Source of the DNA: Setomelanomma holmii
Taxonomy: Eukaryota > Ascomycota > Dothideomycetes > Pleosporales > Phaeosphaeriaceae
Length of the DNA stretch: 64,000 nt
Assembly: GCA_010015745.1 (NCBI GenBank)
Contig: ML978155.1
Coordinates: forward strand, 930,001 to 994,000
Direction of reading: 5' to 3'
Shown here piece by piece: positions 47,548 through 58,241 of this stretch; the first letter of the stretch is position 1; the number at the start of each line of letters is the position of its first letter. The notes beneath the pieces were generated by a model. The model was given only the letters and a program-made list of their open reading frames with translations. It did not search any database and was not told the DNA's origin. The position numbers were made by a program, and so were the translations under genes.

Positions 47548-47596
47548 GTTGGGGTGGGTCGCTTCACCGAGCGGGTCGCTTCGGCGATCGGCACTG
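47548..47596 (-). repeat. Right terminal inverted repeat of the pogo-type element
   Basis: Mirror of the left repeat with one mismatch, followed by the TA at 47597-47598. Confidence 0.95.
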
Positions 47597-47868
47597 TACC
47601 GGTATACGACGCAATCGGCAAGGGCACCCCGCCTGCGCAACGTCGACCGGCTCATAGCACCCACGAACAGTACCGCAGGCCACTCGACAAACAACTCGAC
47701 GGAAATCCTCCCTTTCTTATGATCTCAATCTTCTTGCGACAACACACCTCGCCATACATGTCCAACAGCAACAGTTTCGCGTATGTTGAGTTTCTAATTA
47801 ATTCCGCGTGCGCGGCAAAGCCTAGTTCGCTCCGAGTGATAGCATAACGCACCCAGGCAGATAATAGC

Positions 47869-50105
47869 ATGTCTGACCGTACTTTATCTATATACGTCGA
47901 CGACGAAGTCGTTAACGGCTCGTCCTTGACAGTCAAAGAGAGCAGCGACACGGCTCTCGAGCATGATGTTTCAGCTGTCGCATCAAATATTCAAGATCCA
48001 ACACCAGCCTCGCGCGGGCTGTGTGATGAGTGCGGTCAATACAACTGGCTATATCATTTGACACGACATCGCGAAGGCCAGAGTAGAGACGCACTGTGCG
48101 TGTCCGAAGATGCGCTTGTAGATTAGGCCGTGGCCAGCGGAGAAAACCACCACATCGAAACCATCGCGGACTGGCAAAATTGGTGGTGCAAAGGGCCATG
48201 GACCCGAGTCAGCAAGGCGCCGTACGGAGCGCCGTATTTTGTCGACTGGACTGGCGAAAGCACATTGCTCGAGATTGGAACACAAATTATTGTCAAAGAT
48301 TCGTCCGGCTACTGCTCTTTGTGTCAGCTACTAGTGCGTGCTGCTCAGTCTGCGCATGTCACTCTCCCCTCAGTCACCTACAGTCTCTGTGTGTTCGGAC
48401 AGCATCATTCTCACAGCATTGGTGGAAGTTATGTACTTACAATATACTTTTGTGGCGGTCCACTGTACACTGCTTATCCACACGCTCTGAACATTGAGTA
48501 TCCAGGAAATACGGAGAAAAGCCCCTCGACCTTGAGAATCACTCAATCGGATCATGTTGATCTTACAAGCTTGCGCTACTGGTATGCGAAGTGCAAAGAA
48601 GAGCACAAGGACAAATGCTGGCTGATTCCCGAGGCGCAAGTGGCAGGAACGGATCCGGTAACAGCCTCCGGAGATATCATGCGCGTGATCGATATCACGA
48701 TCGATATCACGACCGACCGAGTCGTACCTGCACCTGTGAGATGCAAGTATGTTGCGTTAAGCTACGTCTGGGGCGGTGCAATTCCATTCAAATTGCGACG
48801 AAGCGATATCACTTTCAGTCCTGATGCTGAGCGGGTGTTCCAGAATCTTTCCGCGCACTTGGATCGACGAGAGCTACCACAGACTATTAAAGACGCTATG
48901 TTCGTGGTACAAGCGATTGGCGGGAAGTATCTTTGGGTCGACTGCCTTTGTATTGTACAGGATGATGTGGAAGAACTCAAAGGAAACATTCATCAGATGC
49001 ATCACATTTTCTCACGCGCGGAGCTCACCATTGTGGCAGCTGGTGGAGACGTTGCCAATGCCGGGCTTACAGGGCTATATCCAGATTCCAGAAAGCTTTT
49101 ACCAATCGCTGCCGACATTGAAGGAGTCAGCCTTGCCGAGGAAGGAAGGGTGTAATGGCTCGACCTAGACAACACAGTTTGGGCCAGGCGTGCGTGGTAA
49201 GCGCTGCTGAAATAGTGCATGCGTTTGCAATGACTAATTCGGCGTCTATTAGGACGTATCAAGAATACGAATTTTCGGACCGAATGCTCATCTTTGCTCA
49301 TCAGAGACTCTACCACGAACGTCAAAGCGGAACTTACGGCGAAGCACGATCAGGTTCGGTTTCTAGACGAGGATTCAAAAGTCGGGAGGTTCTGTACTCA
49401 CAACTAATCCTGAGGTACGAAGCCCATGTTGTACACTATAGCCAACGGCAGTTGACATATCCGGATGACGTCTTGAATGCGTTCACAGCAGTTATGGAGG
49501 ACGAGACTGCAAAGGCCGGAACAGTCTTTTGCTGGGGACTGCCAATACAGAGCTTTTTGCGAGCATTGCTCTGGTGTCAGCGGCACAAGCTTTCAACTGA
49601 TGTCGAACGATTTCGACGACGGTCAGGGTCGTGTCAAGTCTCGTTCCCTTCATGGTCTTGGGCTGGCTGGATTGGTGGGGTGCGATATGACCTCAGCGAC
49701 AAGCTTCGCCCGGTTGAGGACCGTGTGCACTTCGTTATCGCATGGCCCTGGGACACTGGATACGATATAGAGACGCCTTCGAATCCTTTTACCACCGGGA
49801 CTCTATCCTTACGTGTTCAGATCGCTGAAGTTGATCTTGCCGGAGTCGCACCGGACGAATCTCACGAATACATCTTCAGCTTTGATCTCCAAGAGCCACC
49901 GAGCATGCGCGTACAATGCCTACTCGTAGGTATCGTCCACGAAACTTCTGCTCTGGATCCACGGGACCTCACCGAGTGCACTCACATCGTGCTGGCGGTG
50001 GAACTCGATGCAGAAGGCATATACCGAAGAACAGGTCGTTTGCGCCTTGAGAAGAGCCATTGGGAGGCTTCAAAACCTGTAACACAGATCATCAAGTTCG
50101 GCTAA
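47869..50105 (+). pseudogene. HET-domain protein gene with two in-frame stops
   Basis: Two exons, 47869-49196 and 49253-50105, sum to 2181 nt (727 codons). Start MSDRTLSIYVDDEVVNGSSL. The N-terminal part has a Cys pair (LCDECGQYNWL) and the W/F-rich lead-in common to HET genes (LTSLRYWYAKCKEEHKDKCW). The HET domain follows: CKYVALSYVWGGAIPFKLRR, LPQTIKDAMFVVQAIGGKYL, WVDCLCIVQDD, AELTIVAAGGDVANAGLTGL and, across the intron, VWARRAWTYQEYEFSDRMLI. The C-terminal part continues with FPSWSWAGWIGGVRYDLSDK, as in full-length members. TAG at 48124-48126 and TAA at 49153-49155 interrupt the frame; the second lies in EGRV*WLDLDNTVWARRAW. Both are explained by one C-to-T change (CAG or CAA). Splice sites are intact, pointing to recent loss. 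HET proteins trigger incompatibility death on non-self recognition. Confidence 0.85.
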
Positions 50106-50291
50106 TAGGACTCGCGTAACGTCAGCCACCGAGGAGCCTTTTTGCTTTTTGCTACTCCTGATGTCATGCTAGTAAGTGCGCGCCGCTAGATGTCGGAAGA
50201 AGGGACTCATCGATAGAGGGTCTCGTTCATAATAAGATGTTGGGTATCACTAGAAGCAGACATGAAGAAGCATCGTCGCACTATTTTCCAC

Positions 50292-51352
50292 TCAAGACAC
50301 CATCTTCCCACCGAGCCAGAACCCGCCTATCCACATTGCGCCCCAGATTGGTTGAGCAAGAGCTCTGAGTATTGCTGGACCAGGACATGTACCCGTCAAG
50401 CCCCAGCCCGCACCAAAGGCAGCAGCACCAGCCACGAATCTTGCATCGATATCTTTGATCGTCTTCGTTGGCAACGAGAACTTTGTTGAAAACGACGGTG
50501 ATCCTTTCAACCCTTTCCGTTGTATTTCGACGAGGTTTGGGAGTACCGCGAATAGCATGATGAGAGCGAGAGATGGGTCCCATTGTCGCATGACTGGAAA
50601 CGAAAGGAATGAGGTCACTTTCGCAGGGTGTGACATTTGCGAGATGTGTAGACCGAGGCCGAAAAGTAGCCCAGAAAAGAATTGTGAGGCCTGACGTGCG
50701 TAGTCGCCGGAGTTGTCGGGCTGCTTCTCATTCGTCTTTTGAGGTGCAGTGGCATCTTTTACGAGCTTTGGGATAATCCGGGCGCCAGCTATGCTGACTA
50801 CAGCGAGGATCACGAGTGATGCTATCGTTGGTGCGGATGGATAGACGGGTGTATAGCATGGAACGTCGCCCGGACATGCGTCGGTGTACAGCGTCGGGTG
50901 GACGAGGTGATGAGTGAGGACAGCTATCGGGAAGAAAGTGGCGACCGCAATGGCAGAGCGGCCGCTCTTTCTTGGTAGTCCGCATAACATGTGTCCAGAG
51001 GTGCAGCCATTGGCCATCTTAAGTTTGTCAGCCTTGCTTCTTTGTCCTCCTGTGTCCGACTCACCTTGGTACCTAAGCCTATCAGAGCACCGACCCCCAT
51101 TGCGACCAGTGCAGCTTGAAGTGTCATCGGCACGGCGGGATAGCTGGTGATGAGCTGCGGTGCGAGAACCTTCAGTGGCAGATAACTTGCAGCCATGCCT
51201 GCGAAGAAAGCTATCGTCTCTTTGGTCGGTGCGGTGAACAGTTGTCGTATAAATCCTGAGGCACCCAGTATGTTTCCATTTTGATAGAGCAGAGTACTTG
51301 TTGCTTGGTGTAATAGAATCGCACCGATACTCGTTTCGACTGGTGTAAACAT
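50292..51352 (-). CDS. YeeE/YedE-family sulfur transporter
   Basis: Two exons, 51065-51352 and 50292-51017, separated by a 47-nt intron, encode 337 residues with about nine or ten hydrophobic segments. Two inverted-repeat halves show the family Cys motifs: MVTPV-like start MFTPVETSIGAILLHQATST, then GALIGLGTK|MANGCTSGHMLCGLPR in the first half and GAGWGLTGTCPGPAILRALA in the second. In the characterised bacterial member TsuA such conserved cysteines relay thiosulfate across the membrane. A role in thiosulfate or related sulfur uptake is therefore inferred; plasma membrane location is likely but not shown. The intron sits just before the CTSGH motif. No lesions were seen, in contrast to the neighbours on its left. 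The gene is convergent with the broken HET gene (186 bp between stops). Confidence 0.85.
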
Positions 51353-52934
51353 CTTGTTGGCGGCGCCCAGATTTCCTCCTCTTTACTCGTCAACGTATTC
51401 TAGTATCCATATATGCACGGCGTTCTTCTACCTGGACGAAGTTCAAGAGGCAAAAAGCAAAAACTTGGGTGTCCGAAAAGAGCGACCATGCTATTTCTGA
51501 ACACATCGTCCTTCCCAAAATCACCAGACCCCTAGACGCTTTCGCGACTCCGACGCCTCGCGCCAGATCAACATCGCTAAGAACCGCTTCACCCAATCGT
51601 AAAAATGGGTTTCTTTTACGTCGCCGACTAGAATGCGAGAGCGCAGGTTTAGCCGCAGCGACACCTCGTGAAGGCGGCATGATGGCGGTCGGTTAGAGAT
51701 ATGCATACTCGCTAATCCCGCCTAGCGCAGAACGCGAACGTGGTCCGCGCGTGGTCCAGGTTTGGCCACCTCGGCGACGCAACGATGAGGAGGGATGTTT
51801 ACGCGGCTTAGTGATGGCAAGGCTGGCGGTATGACGAGCAGAGAGGAATTGTCGATGAAGTTGCGGCGGTTTCAGGTTGGTGATTGTCGTACGGTCGTTG
51901 CGTACGCGGAGACGAAGCCGTGGTAAGCTCGCCGATTACCATATCGGCGACTTGGGACGGGAGCTGCGGCATCCCACCGGATACTAACGTGTAGCAGTCC
52001 GAGAGCATGGAGTTGGTACGGCGGATGGAAGATGCCGTGGAGGTCTGCGCCGAAGAGGTTGCCCTGAAATTGCAGCGTGCTCGAGAAGGAAACATCACCC
52101 GACCGCCTTTTTGCACCGCGGCTTCCCAGACTATCAGATGGCATCCACTGACGACAACGAATAATCCAGCACACACGCAATCAGGTATTGGTTCTTGTGG
52201 AGTCCGGATCAACTGAGGGACCCGGCGATGCTCTTCAGGTGCATCACTTAGCATTCGTGTTCTCGTTTCACAGTCTTGCCTCTTTGCAGCTCGGCGATCT
52301 AACAGCTTACCGTCGAATAGACGCCATCAATATCGATGGCGGCCATGCACACCAAGAGACGGCCGGACATTTTCGAATTCTTCTACGCTACAACTGGACT
52401 GCATGGGCTTCTCGAACTTCCTTGTGGACGTCGCCGAAGTGCCTACAGGATCCGCGGTCAACGCTGTAGGATTGCGGAGGAACAACATCCTGGGTTTTGA
52501 CTCGCACGAGAACCCGCACGAGTATCTTGAGTCACTTCTGCCAAACCGTCCGTCTACTCAGCAACTTGCGTCGACCTTGCGGGGCGAAGGGATTGCGAAC
52601 ACGTGATTCACCACTTGAGCACAGACCCCTGTCAGGGACCCAGCAAGTCGGAGAAAAGAAACGTCGTGTCGCACACCATAGGGCTCGATAACGATGATTC
52701 GCGTGGCAGCGCGTGGCAGGCCTGAATGTTACACGACATGTTCCATGTGCTTTGCCGACCAAATTCACCCTCCACACGTTGCTTTTCGACATGACGGCTT
52801 CCAAAGTGTGCGTAGGAGGCTTTCGGGAAATTGACCGCACGGATACGGGCGGGAAGTAGAGTTTAAATCCTCTGTGTAGAGCCTGCATGACGCACGTAAG
52901 CTAGAGTATGCGAGAGAGAGTAAGACAATTTGAT

Positions 52935-53010
52935 GGTCGGCGAACACAGTAATCCACGGCCTCCAAAATTCAGACTACATTCTTTCCTTTATGGGAAACT
53001 TTCGAGGTAC
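52935..53010 (+). repeat. Diverged direct repeat, copy A (partner 53322-53395)
   Basis: Both copies begin GGTCGGCGA, share CAGTAATCCACGG at the same offset and end with GAGGTAC after about 75 nt; the middle is diverged. This may be an old local duplication or two remnants of one repeat family. Confidence 0.5.
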
Positions 53011-53321
53011 ATGTCAGAATGTCGCCGACATGACAATCATTCTGCATGAACTTTCGGGGGGATGTCCATGCACTCAAGCTGCAACATGGACCATGGCGGC
53101 AAGATGTTAACCAGATTTGCTCACAAACATAGCTCCCAGTCGGACAACATTCCGAACAACACAAATCCTTCTTGCCAGCCGCCCGCAGTGGCTCCCAAGG
53201 CGTACGCATGGACTTCAACACCATCCTCTCGGGACCACGCGATGCATACCGACGTCGTCAGCACAGGTATAGTCTGACGCATGCCTGTCTCACCGTACAT
53301 AGGTTCGAGATAGAGATATGC

Positions 53322-53395
53322 GGTCGGCGACGTCAGTAATCCACGGTGTTCAAAGACATGCTGCCCTTCTTGCCTACATAGGCAGTTTGAGGTAC
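53322..53395 (+). repeat. Diverged direct repeat, copy B (partner 52935-53010)
   Basis: Same landmarks as copy A: GGTCGGCGA, CAGTAATCCACGG, GAGGTAC. Length 74 nt. Confidence 0.5.
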
Positions 53396-54882
53396 GGGTA
53401 CTTGGATATGTGGCAAACGGACCCACCTTCTTGCATCATATCAGGCCATTTGAGCGTCCACGGACGGGATCTGACTCGCTGATCATGGTACCATTGCTTG
53501 TCTGGGTAATGTTAAGAAGAGTTCGGCGAAGAGGGATGTACTGACGACATCAATGATTGGAGTGATTACGCACTGAGATTTTTCGCCTCGTCAAGTTTCA
53601 GCATCATGCTCATACCCCTTCCGTGGCAACGAGCATCTTGTATTCTTTTCACTGCTGCTCTCCTGGGACAACCAAACTCACCGCCCTCGCTCTCGGGTCT
53701 TCCATGACTAGCTCTCTATACACTACTGATTGGCATCTGCCTTTCACGGCTTGACTACTCGTAAGAGAGCCACGATCTCGTTCTCGTTACCCCCTTTATT
53801 CCGATTGAGCTTTTTCGTTCTCATTGACTCTAGACATGAGTCCAACCAGTATGAGTACGACAGGCGCATAGACTGTAGTTTGCCTCTCGCGCATCTAGCT
53901 CTCGCACATATTCACCTACGTGGCGCCGAAGAGCCCTCTTTCGAGTTTCAGTCACAAGCTCAATATTCTTTGCAACAGCATGTGCTCTTCACGAAGGAGG
54001 ACTTTGTGCGCAGATCTCGCGCACAATCTCACTTGAGCGAATCTCTCGATTCACGCGTTTGGAGCCGAATGAGGTGCGCATTTCTCGACAGCTTTAGTAT
54101 GTATAGAAGTTAAGTCGGTGGTGATTTATGATGGTATATCACAATCTACAGTCTACAACCTCGATTCCACATATTCGATTTACAGTATCCGCTATGAGCC
54201 AATACACTCAAAGCAAGACTACTTTTCTGGTCACACAAATCGGTGCCTGGGCATACGACGTTGCGCGCCCTACGAACTCGACACCAACTTCCGCAACACC
54301 GGGTTCCGTCGTCCTCGAGCCTCAACAATACAGCGCTGCCAGGACAAACCCAGATCTTCAATCATCTCGGGCTGAACCCCCCTCATCGACAAATGCTTCG
54401 CTGCTTGAGCCTACACCGATGCTGAGGTGGGTAGCGCAGCTATCTCGGGACGAATCGTGGCACCCTGGACGCGGCCAACAAGATGATAGATTGAGTATCG
54501 TGTCGATACACCGGACTGAGTCGGCTTGGAGTACTGCGGCGACGTGTGGAAAGTCATTTTGATAAGCGGGCCGTGCGGCACCAGTGGAGCAGGACTACAA
54601 GTGGTTCGGAGTGGCTTGGATCGGGTTTGCGATACATAAACGGCGCTTGGTTCGCCTTAGCGCGAATTCATTGTGGAGTGACAATGTAGTAGAGTTTGAG
54701 TGCGACTTTTGGTTCTACATGGACCGATCGATATTCATTGCGCATCGCCTCGCGTGACTGCATGTCTCAACTTCTTAATCGAGTCCAAGCACTCGTGATA
54801 CCACCGTATCAAGAATTATGATATTGTGGATGTATTGAGACAATTGAAGACGTTACTTCTCGAGTGCGGTACACATTTCCGA

Positions 54883-57489
54883 TCACTCGCAAAGAGTCAG
54901 CCATGCGGGGTCATCCAAAAGATTAAGATTGAAGGGACAACCAGTCTTCGCATCTGACGGATCATGTTCGAGTCCGCAATCATCGCAAAGGCCTGTGGTT
55001 CCACCCTCTTGCTGGGGGCCGAGTTCTGCATCATGCAAGAAGGAGTCTGGGTCAAAGTCGAAACAGGAGACGTACGCTGAATCAGTTCTCTTGGTACGTG
55101 CGGAACCGTCTTTTAACTCGTCTGATGGCTTCGAGACTTCGGGCCAGGACTCCGATATTGTCTCAGGCGGTACGAAGAATTGAGATAAAGAGTTTGGACC
55201 AATATTGGCTTCTGTGGTAGGCGGCGCAAACCGGCTATCATCTGTGGTGATGACTGGCGGTTCATCAACCATCGCCTCAGCGGTCTTTTTGTTCGAAGAG
55301 ACCGTAAGCTGGGCGGCATCGAAGTAGCTTCTTGTCAGCGTTTCCTGGCAATTTCGAACGATGTTCTCGAGGTCGCTCTTTAGCGTCTCCTCGATCGGTC
55401 CAATTACGTTCTCCAGCGCGGCTTGTAACTCTTTCCGGATCTTTCTGGGCAATTCCCGTCTCAGAAATGCATCAAACTCTCGAAGCTCCGGCGGCTTAGG
55501 AGACTGATCATTTGCCCGCTGTTGTGGCTCATCGTCGGTCTCATCGTAATCTTCAATGTATCAGTCCCTGCAGACGAAATAAAACAGGACAACTCACAGG
55601 GAGCAGGCACCTGACCCAGCGCCGTATCCGGAAACAGGATGAGGTATATGATTTTCCACTTTTCCTCTTCGCTTCCTGCACGGAACATGCTTCTTCTACC
55701 CTTCAGGGCCGTTTCCTGATCTTGAGTGAAGCCCTCGGGTGGTGGAACATCTGCCACTACGCAACTATCGATGATTCGTACATGTTCCGTTAATTCTGAG
55801 TCACTCTCGAATGTTACATTGCATCTCCGACAATGAATAGGCATGGCATGCTCCCGATACAGGTGTTCTCTGTGATGTAGTCAGAAAGATGTGTACTACG
55901 GGATTGAAACGGTAAGTACTTCATTCGGTGGATTGAGGGCCACCCAGGCCCATAGCAGGCCCTTGATGAATATGTCTGGAGGGGTGCATGCTTAAAGTAG
56001 GGACACGCAAGTCTCTTTCGATCCTGGCTACCGGACCCTGAGAATTGGGTTTGTATTCGGGGACGTTTCCTTGAATCATCGTCTTCGTTCTCGTCGCGGT
56101 CATCGTCTCTTCCCTGTTCGTTCGTGTAACTTCGTTTACCTTTGTACTTGGAAGAAGAAGTCGAAGACGAACTTCTATGCTGTGGAGCACATGATGACGT
56201 CTTCCCGTCGTGACCACCGCGTGTGTGGAAAGTGGTCTGCGCAAACATCTCATAAACGCACAGCATTAGTCTATCAAGTATTTGCTCCTTTTGAGTTTTC
56301 AGATCCATGGCATGGTCGATGTCGCATTCTTCGGCCGACTCATCTGCCGTCCCTGATAGGTTCTGATCTACAGAAGCCATCTGTGGCGGGGTCCTTTCAA
56401 TTTGCTGCATAGCCTTGGTCAACGGTTGAGCGATGTCCAAGGTCTCTTCTGAATGATTTACCGCTTTCAAGATTCGGGAGTCAGGCGGCGCGTGAGCTTT
56501 TGAAGGTGGTGTGGACTTTTCTTGCTTCCAGGAGAGGAATGGTTCTTGACTTCGAATATCATCTTGCGCCAAGTCAGACCGCGATGGTGATCCCTGAGTA
56601 GCAGGCTGTCTATATGACCTCTGAGCGGAATTCTGCGTATATGATGTTGGAGCAGAGCTTTGCGTATGTGATGTTGGAGCAGAGCTTTGCGTATATGATG
56701 TTGGAGCAGAGCTTCGTGCATATGACGTTGGGGCAGGATTCTGAGCGTACGATGTTGGCCATGGAGCAGAAGTCTGCGCATACGGGTTTGAAGCAGGGTT
56801 ATAGGTGTACGACGTGAGAGCTGAATCCTGCGCGTATGCTGTTGGAGCCAGATAGTGTGCATATGACAATGAAGCAGACTTCTCCGCGACCGGAGTGAGA
56901 GTAGGTAACTGCGTTGGTGCTGTTGGGCTAGGATACTGCGTATGTGGTGTCGGAGCAGGATTCTGCATGGGTTGTGTTGGAGGACCATACTGAGAGTATG
57001 ATGCGAAAGCATGATGATACGCATGACGGGGCGAAGATGATTTCTGAGGATATCCTCTAGGTTGTCGGCCTGATGATTTCTCTTCTTCCGCTGCGTACCT
57101 CCGGCTGTCATGTGTTGCTCGATCATATGAGCTGGAAGTATGTGCAGAGTCTTGTTGTGGCTTTATGCTCGATTTATGTGTAGTGCCCGGTGGTGGCGTG
57201 GAGGTCGTGTTATATGCAGAATTGTATGCAGAGTCCACTCGCTGAACCGTCCCATAATCATGTCCAGAGTCCACTCGAACCCGCTGGATATTCTGCAGAT
57301 CTGCAGTACTTTGCGATTTCGCCCATACATACGTATAGTTTCCTGGAGGCTATGAGTGCTCTGGTATGCCTTTCACAAGCTGGAAACACCTAGTCACTTA
57401 CCATCCGGGCCCAGTGTGCAGCTGTAGTAGTCCTGGTGTGCAGCACTCCAGATCCAGTGTGAAGGCGCCTGGAACGCTTGGGATGCCAT
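54883..57489 (-). CDS. C2H2-type zinc finger protein with long repetitive disordered region
   Basis: Four exons are inferred. The first (57489 to about 57403) encodes MASQAFQAPSHWIWSAAHQD, YYSCTLGPDG; the second (about 57346-55912) is long; then about 55864-55618; then about 55541-54883. Exon 2 is Ser/Thr/Pro/Gln-rich with a tandem repeat of unit APTSYTQSS, then basic runs. It ends with the zinc-binding block RLACPYFKHAPLQTYSSRAC, YGPGWPSIHRMK, which continues across a GT..CACAG intron as EHLYREHAMPIHCRRCNVTF and ESDSELTEHVR. This is a fungal paired C2H2-like module (C-P-Y-F-K ... H..EHLYR.H). The last exon is acidic (LCDDCGLEHDP). The first exon has a W..W.......YYY-like motif often found ahead of such proteins in plant-associated fungi. 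Nucleic-acid binding is likely; targets are unknown. Confidence 0.8.
56630..56830 (-). repeat. Coding minisatellite, 27-bp unit (APTSYTQSS)
   Basis: About five to seven imperfect copies of a 27-nt unit (plus-strand text GATGTTGGAGCAGAGCTTTG...) lie in frame in the C2H2 gene. The central three copies are nearly identical, so copy number is likely to vary between strains. Confidence 0.85.
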
Positions 57490-58241
57490 GTCACCACAGT
57501 TCGAACTGAACGCCTAGCGAGATGCTAGAGATCTGGAGGTGTCTGATACGAATCTGAGACTGATAAAAAATGTTATTTTCCTGTAGATACTGGAACTGTG
57601 GGATCACCTCGACTTTGTGGATTCGATATTAGCGCAGCGCTTACGATCAGGCTGAAGTTTCGCTCATGCGCACATCTCGCGCGTTTTGCTCAGCCTCGCT
57701 TCCCACCTCTCTCACCCTCACCGACAGTCCTAATGCGGGAAACTATAACACCATCAAGGATGCCATTCAGCAAGACCGAGAAGACACAATCGGTTCCGCT
57801 GTGCACATTGCATCGTCGATGCATGAGTTTCCCTAGATTTTATTTGAGATCTGGCATGTGTCCGTCACTGCTGGTGCTGGCGATAGTATAAGGCTGCGAT
57901 CGATGCAGAGAAAATTCCTGCATCATTGTGATTGGTATTTGGGAAGTTGAGGAAGGAAGACAAAGGTTACGAACAGCGAAGGAAGCCGCAACTAGTGCCA
58001 CGGTGGACCGTGGGTCTACTGCATCGCGCGCTAAACCGGCTGGAAACTTGCACAACTTGCTCGGAAATTTCGAATCAATGCCTATATTGACCTCACAGCA
58101 AGTACACGAAGACTGCCGGTGCTACAGACACTGCTAGCTCGTCCCAGATTTCAGGTGCACTGCCAATACCTTACAACTTCGAGCTCGAGTCCCTAGCACG
58201 CCTTCAGCATGCTTCTTGCTATCCATTAGCCACCAAATTAC
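57490..58241. other. Intergenic, no gene seen
   Basis: About 750 nt holding the C2H2 gene promoter and the 3' side of the hydrolase gene. Short frames only. Confidence 0.5.

Larger units (their letters stand above)
45414..47596 (+). mobile_element. Inactive pogo/Fot1-type DNA transposon (2183 bp) with 49-bp terminal inverted repeats
   Basis: The element is bounded by inverted repeats at 45414-45462 and 47548-47596 that match at 48 of 49 positions, each flanked by TA (45412-45413 and 47597-47598), the target duplication of Tc1/mariner-type elements. It begins CAGTGCCGATCGCC. Inside is one transposase gene of the DDE superfamily. Element ends and flanks look complete, so it inserted as a unit; the near-identical repeats indicate a recent arrival. 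The transposase carries two stops and a frameshift, so the copy can move only if another copy supplies the enzyme. Confidence 0.95.
51353..54882. other. Gene-poor 3.5-kb interval
   Basis: No frame shows a family motif. Possible small products are a 67-codon plus frame at 52403-52606 (MGFSNFLVDVAEVPTGSAVN) and a plus frame from ATG 54194 to 54562 (MSQYTQSKTTFLVTQIGAWA), both unsupported by homology. The stretch contains a diverged direct repeat listed separately. The first 400 nt include the promoter of the YeeE/YedE gene. Confidence 0.45.
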
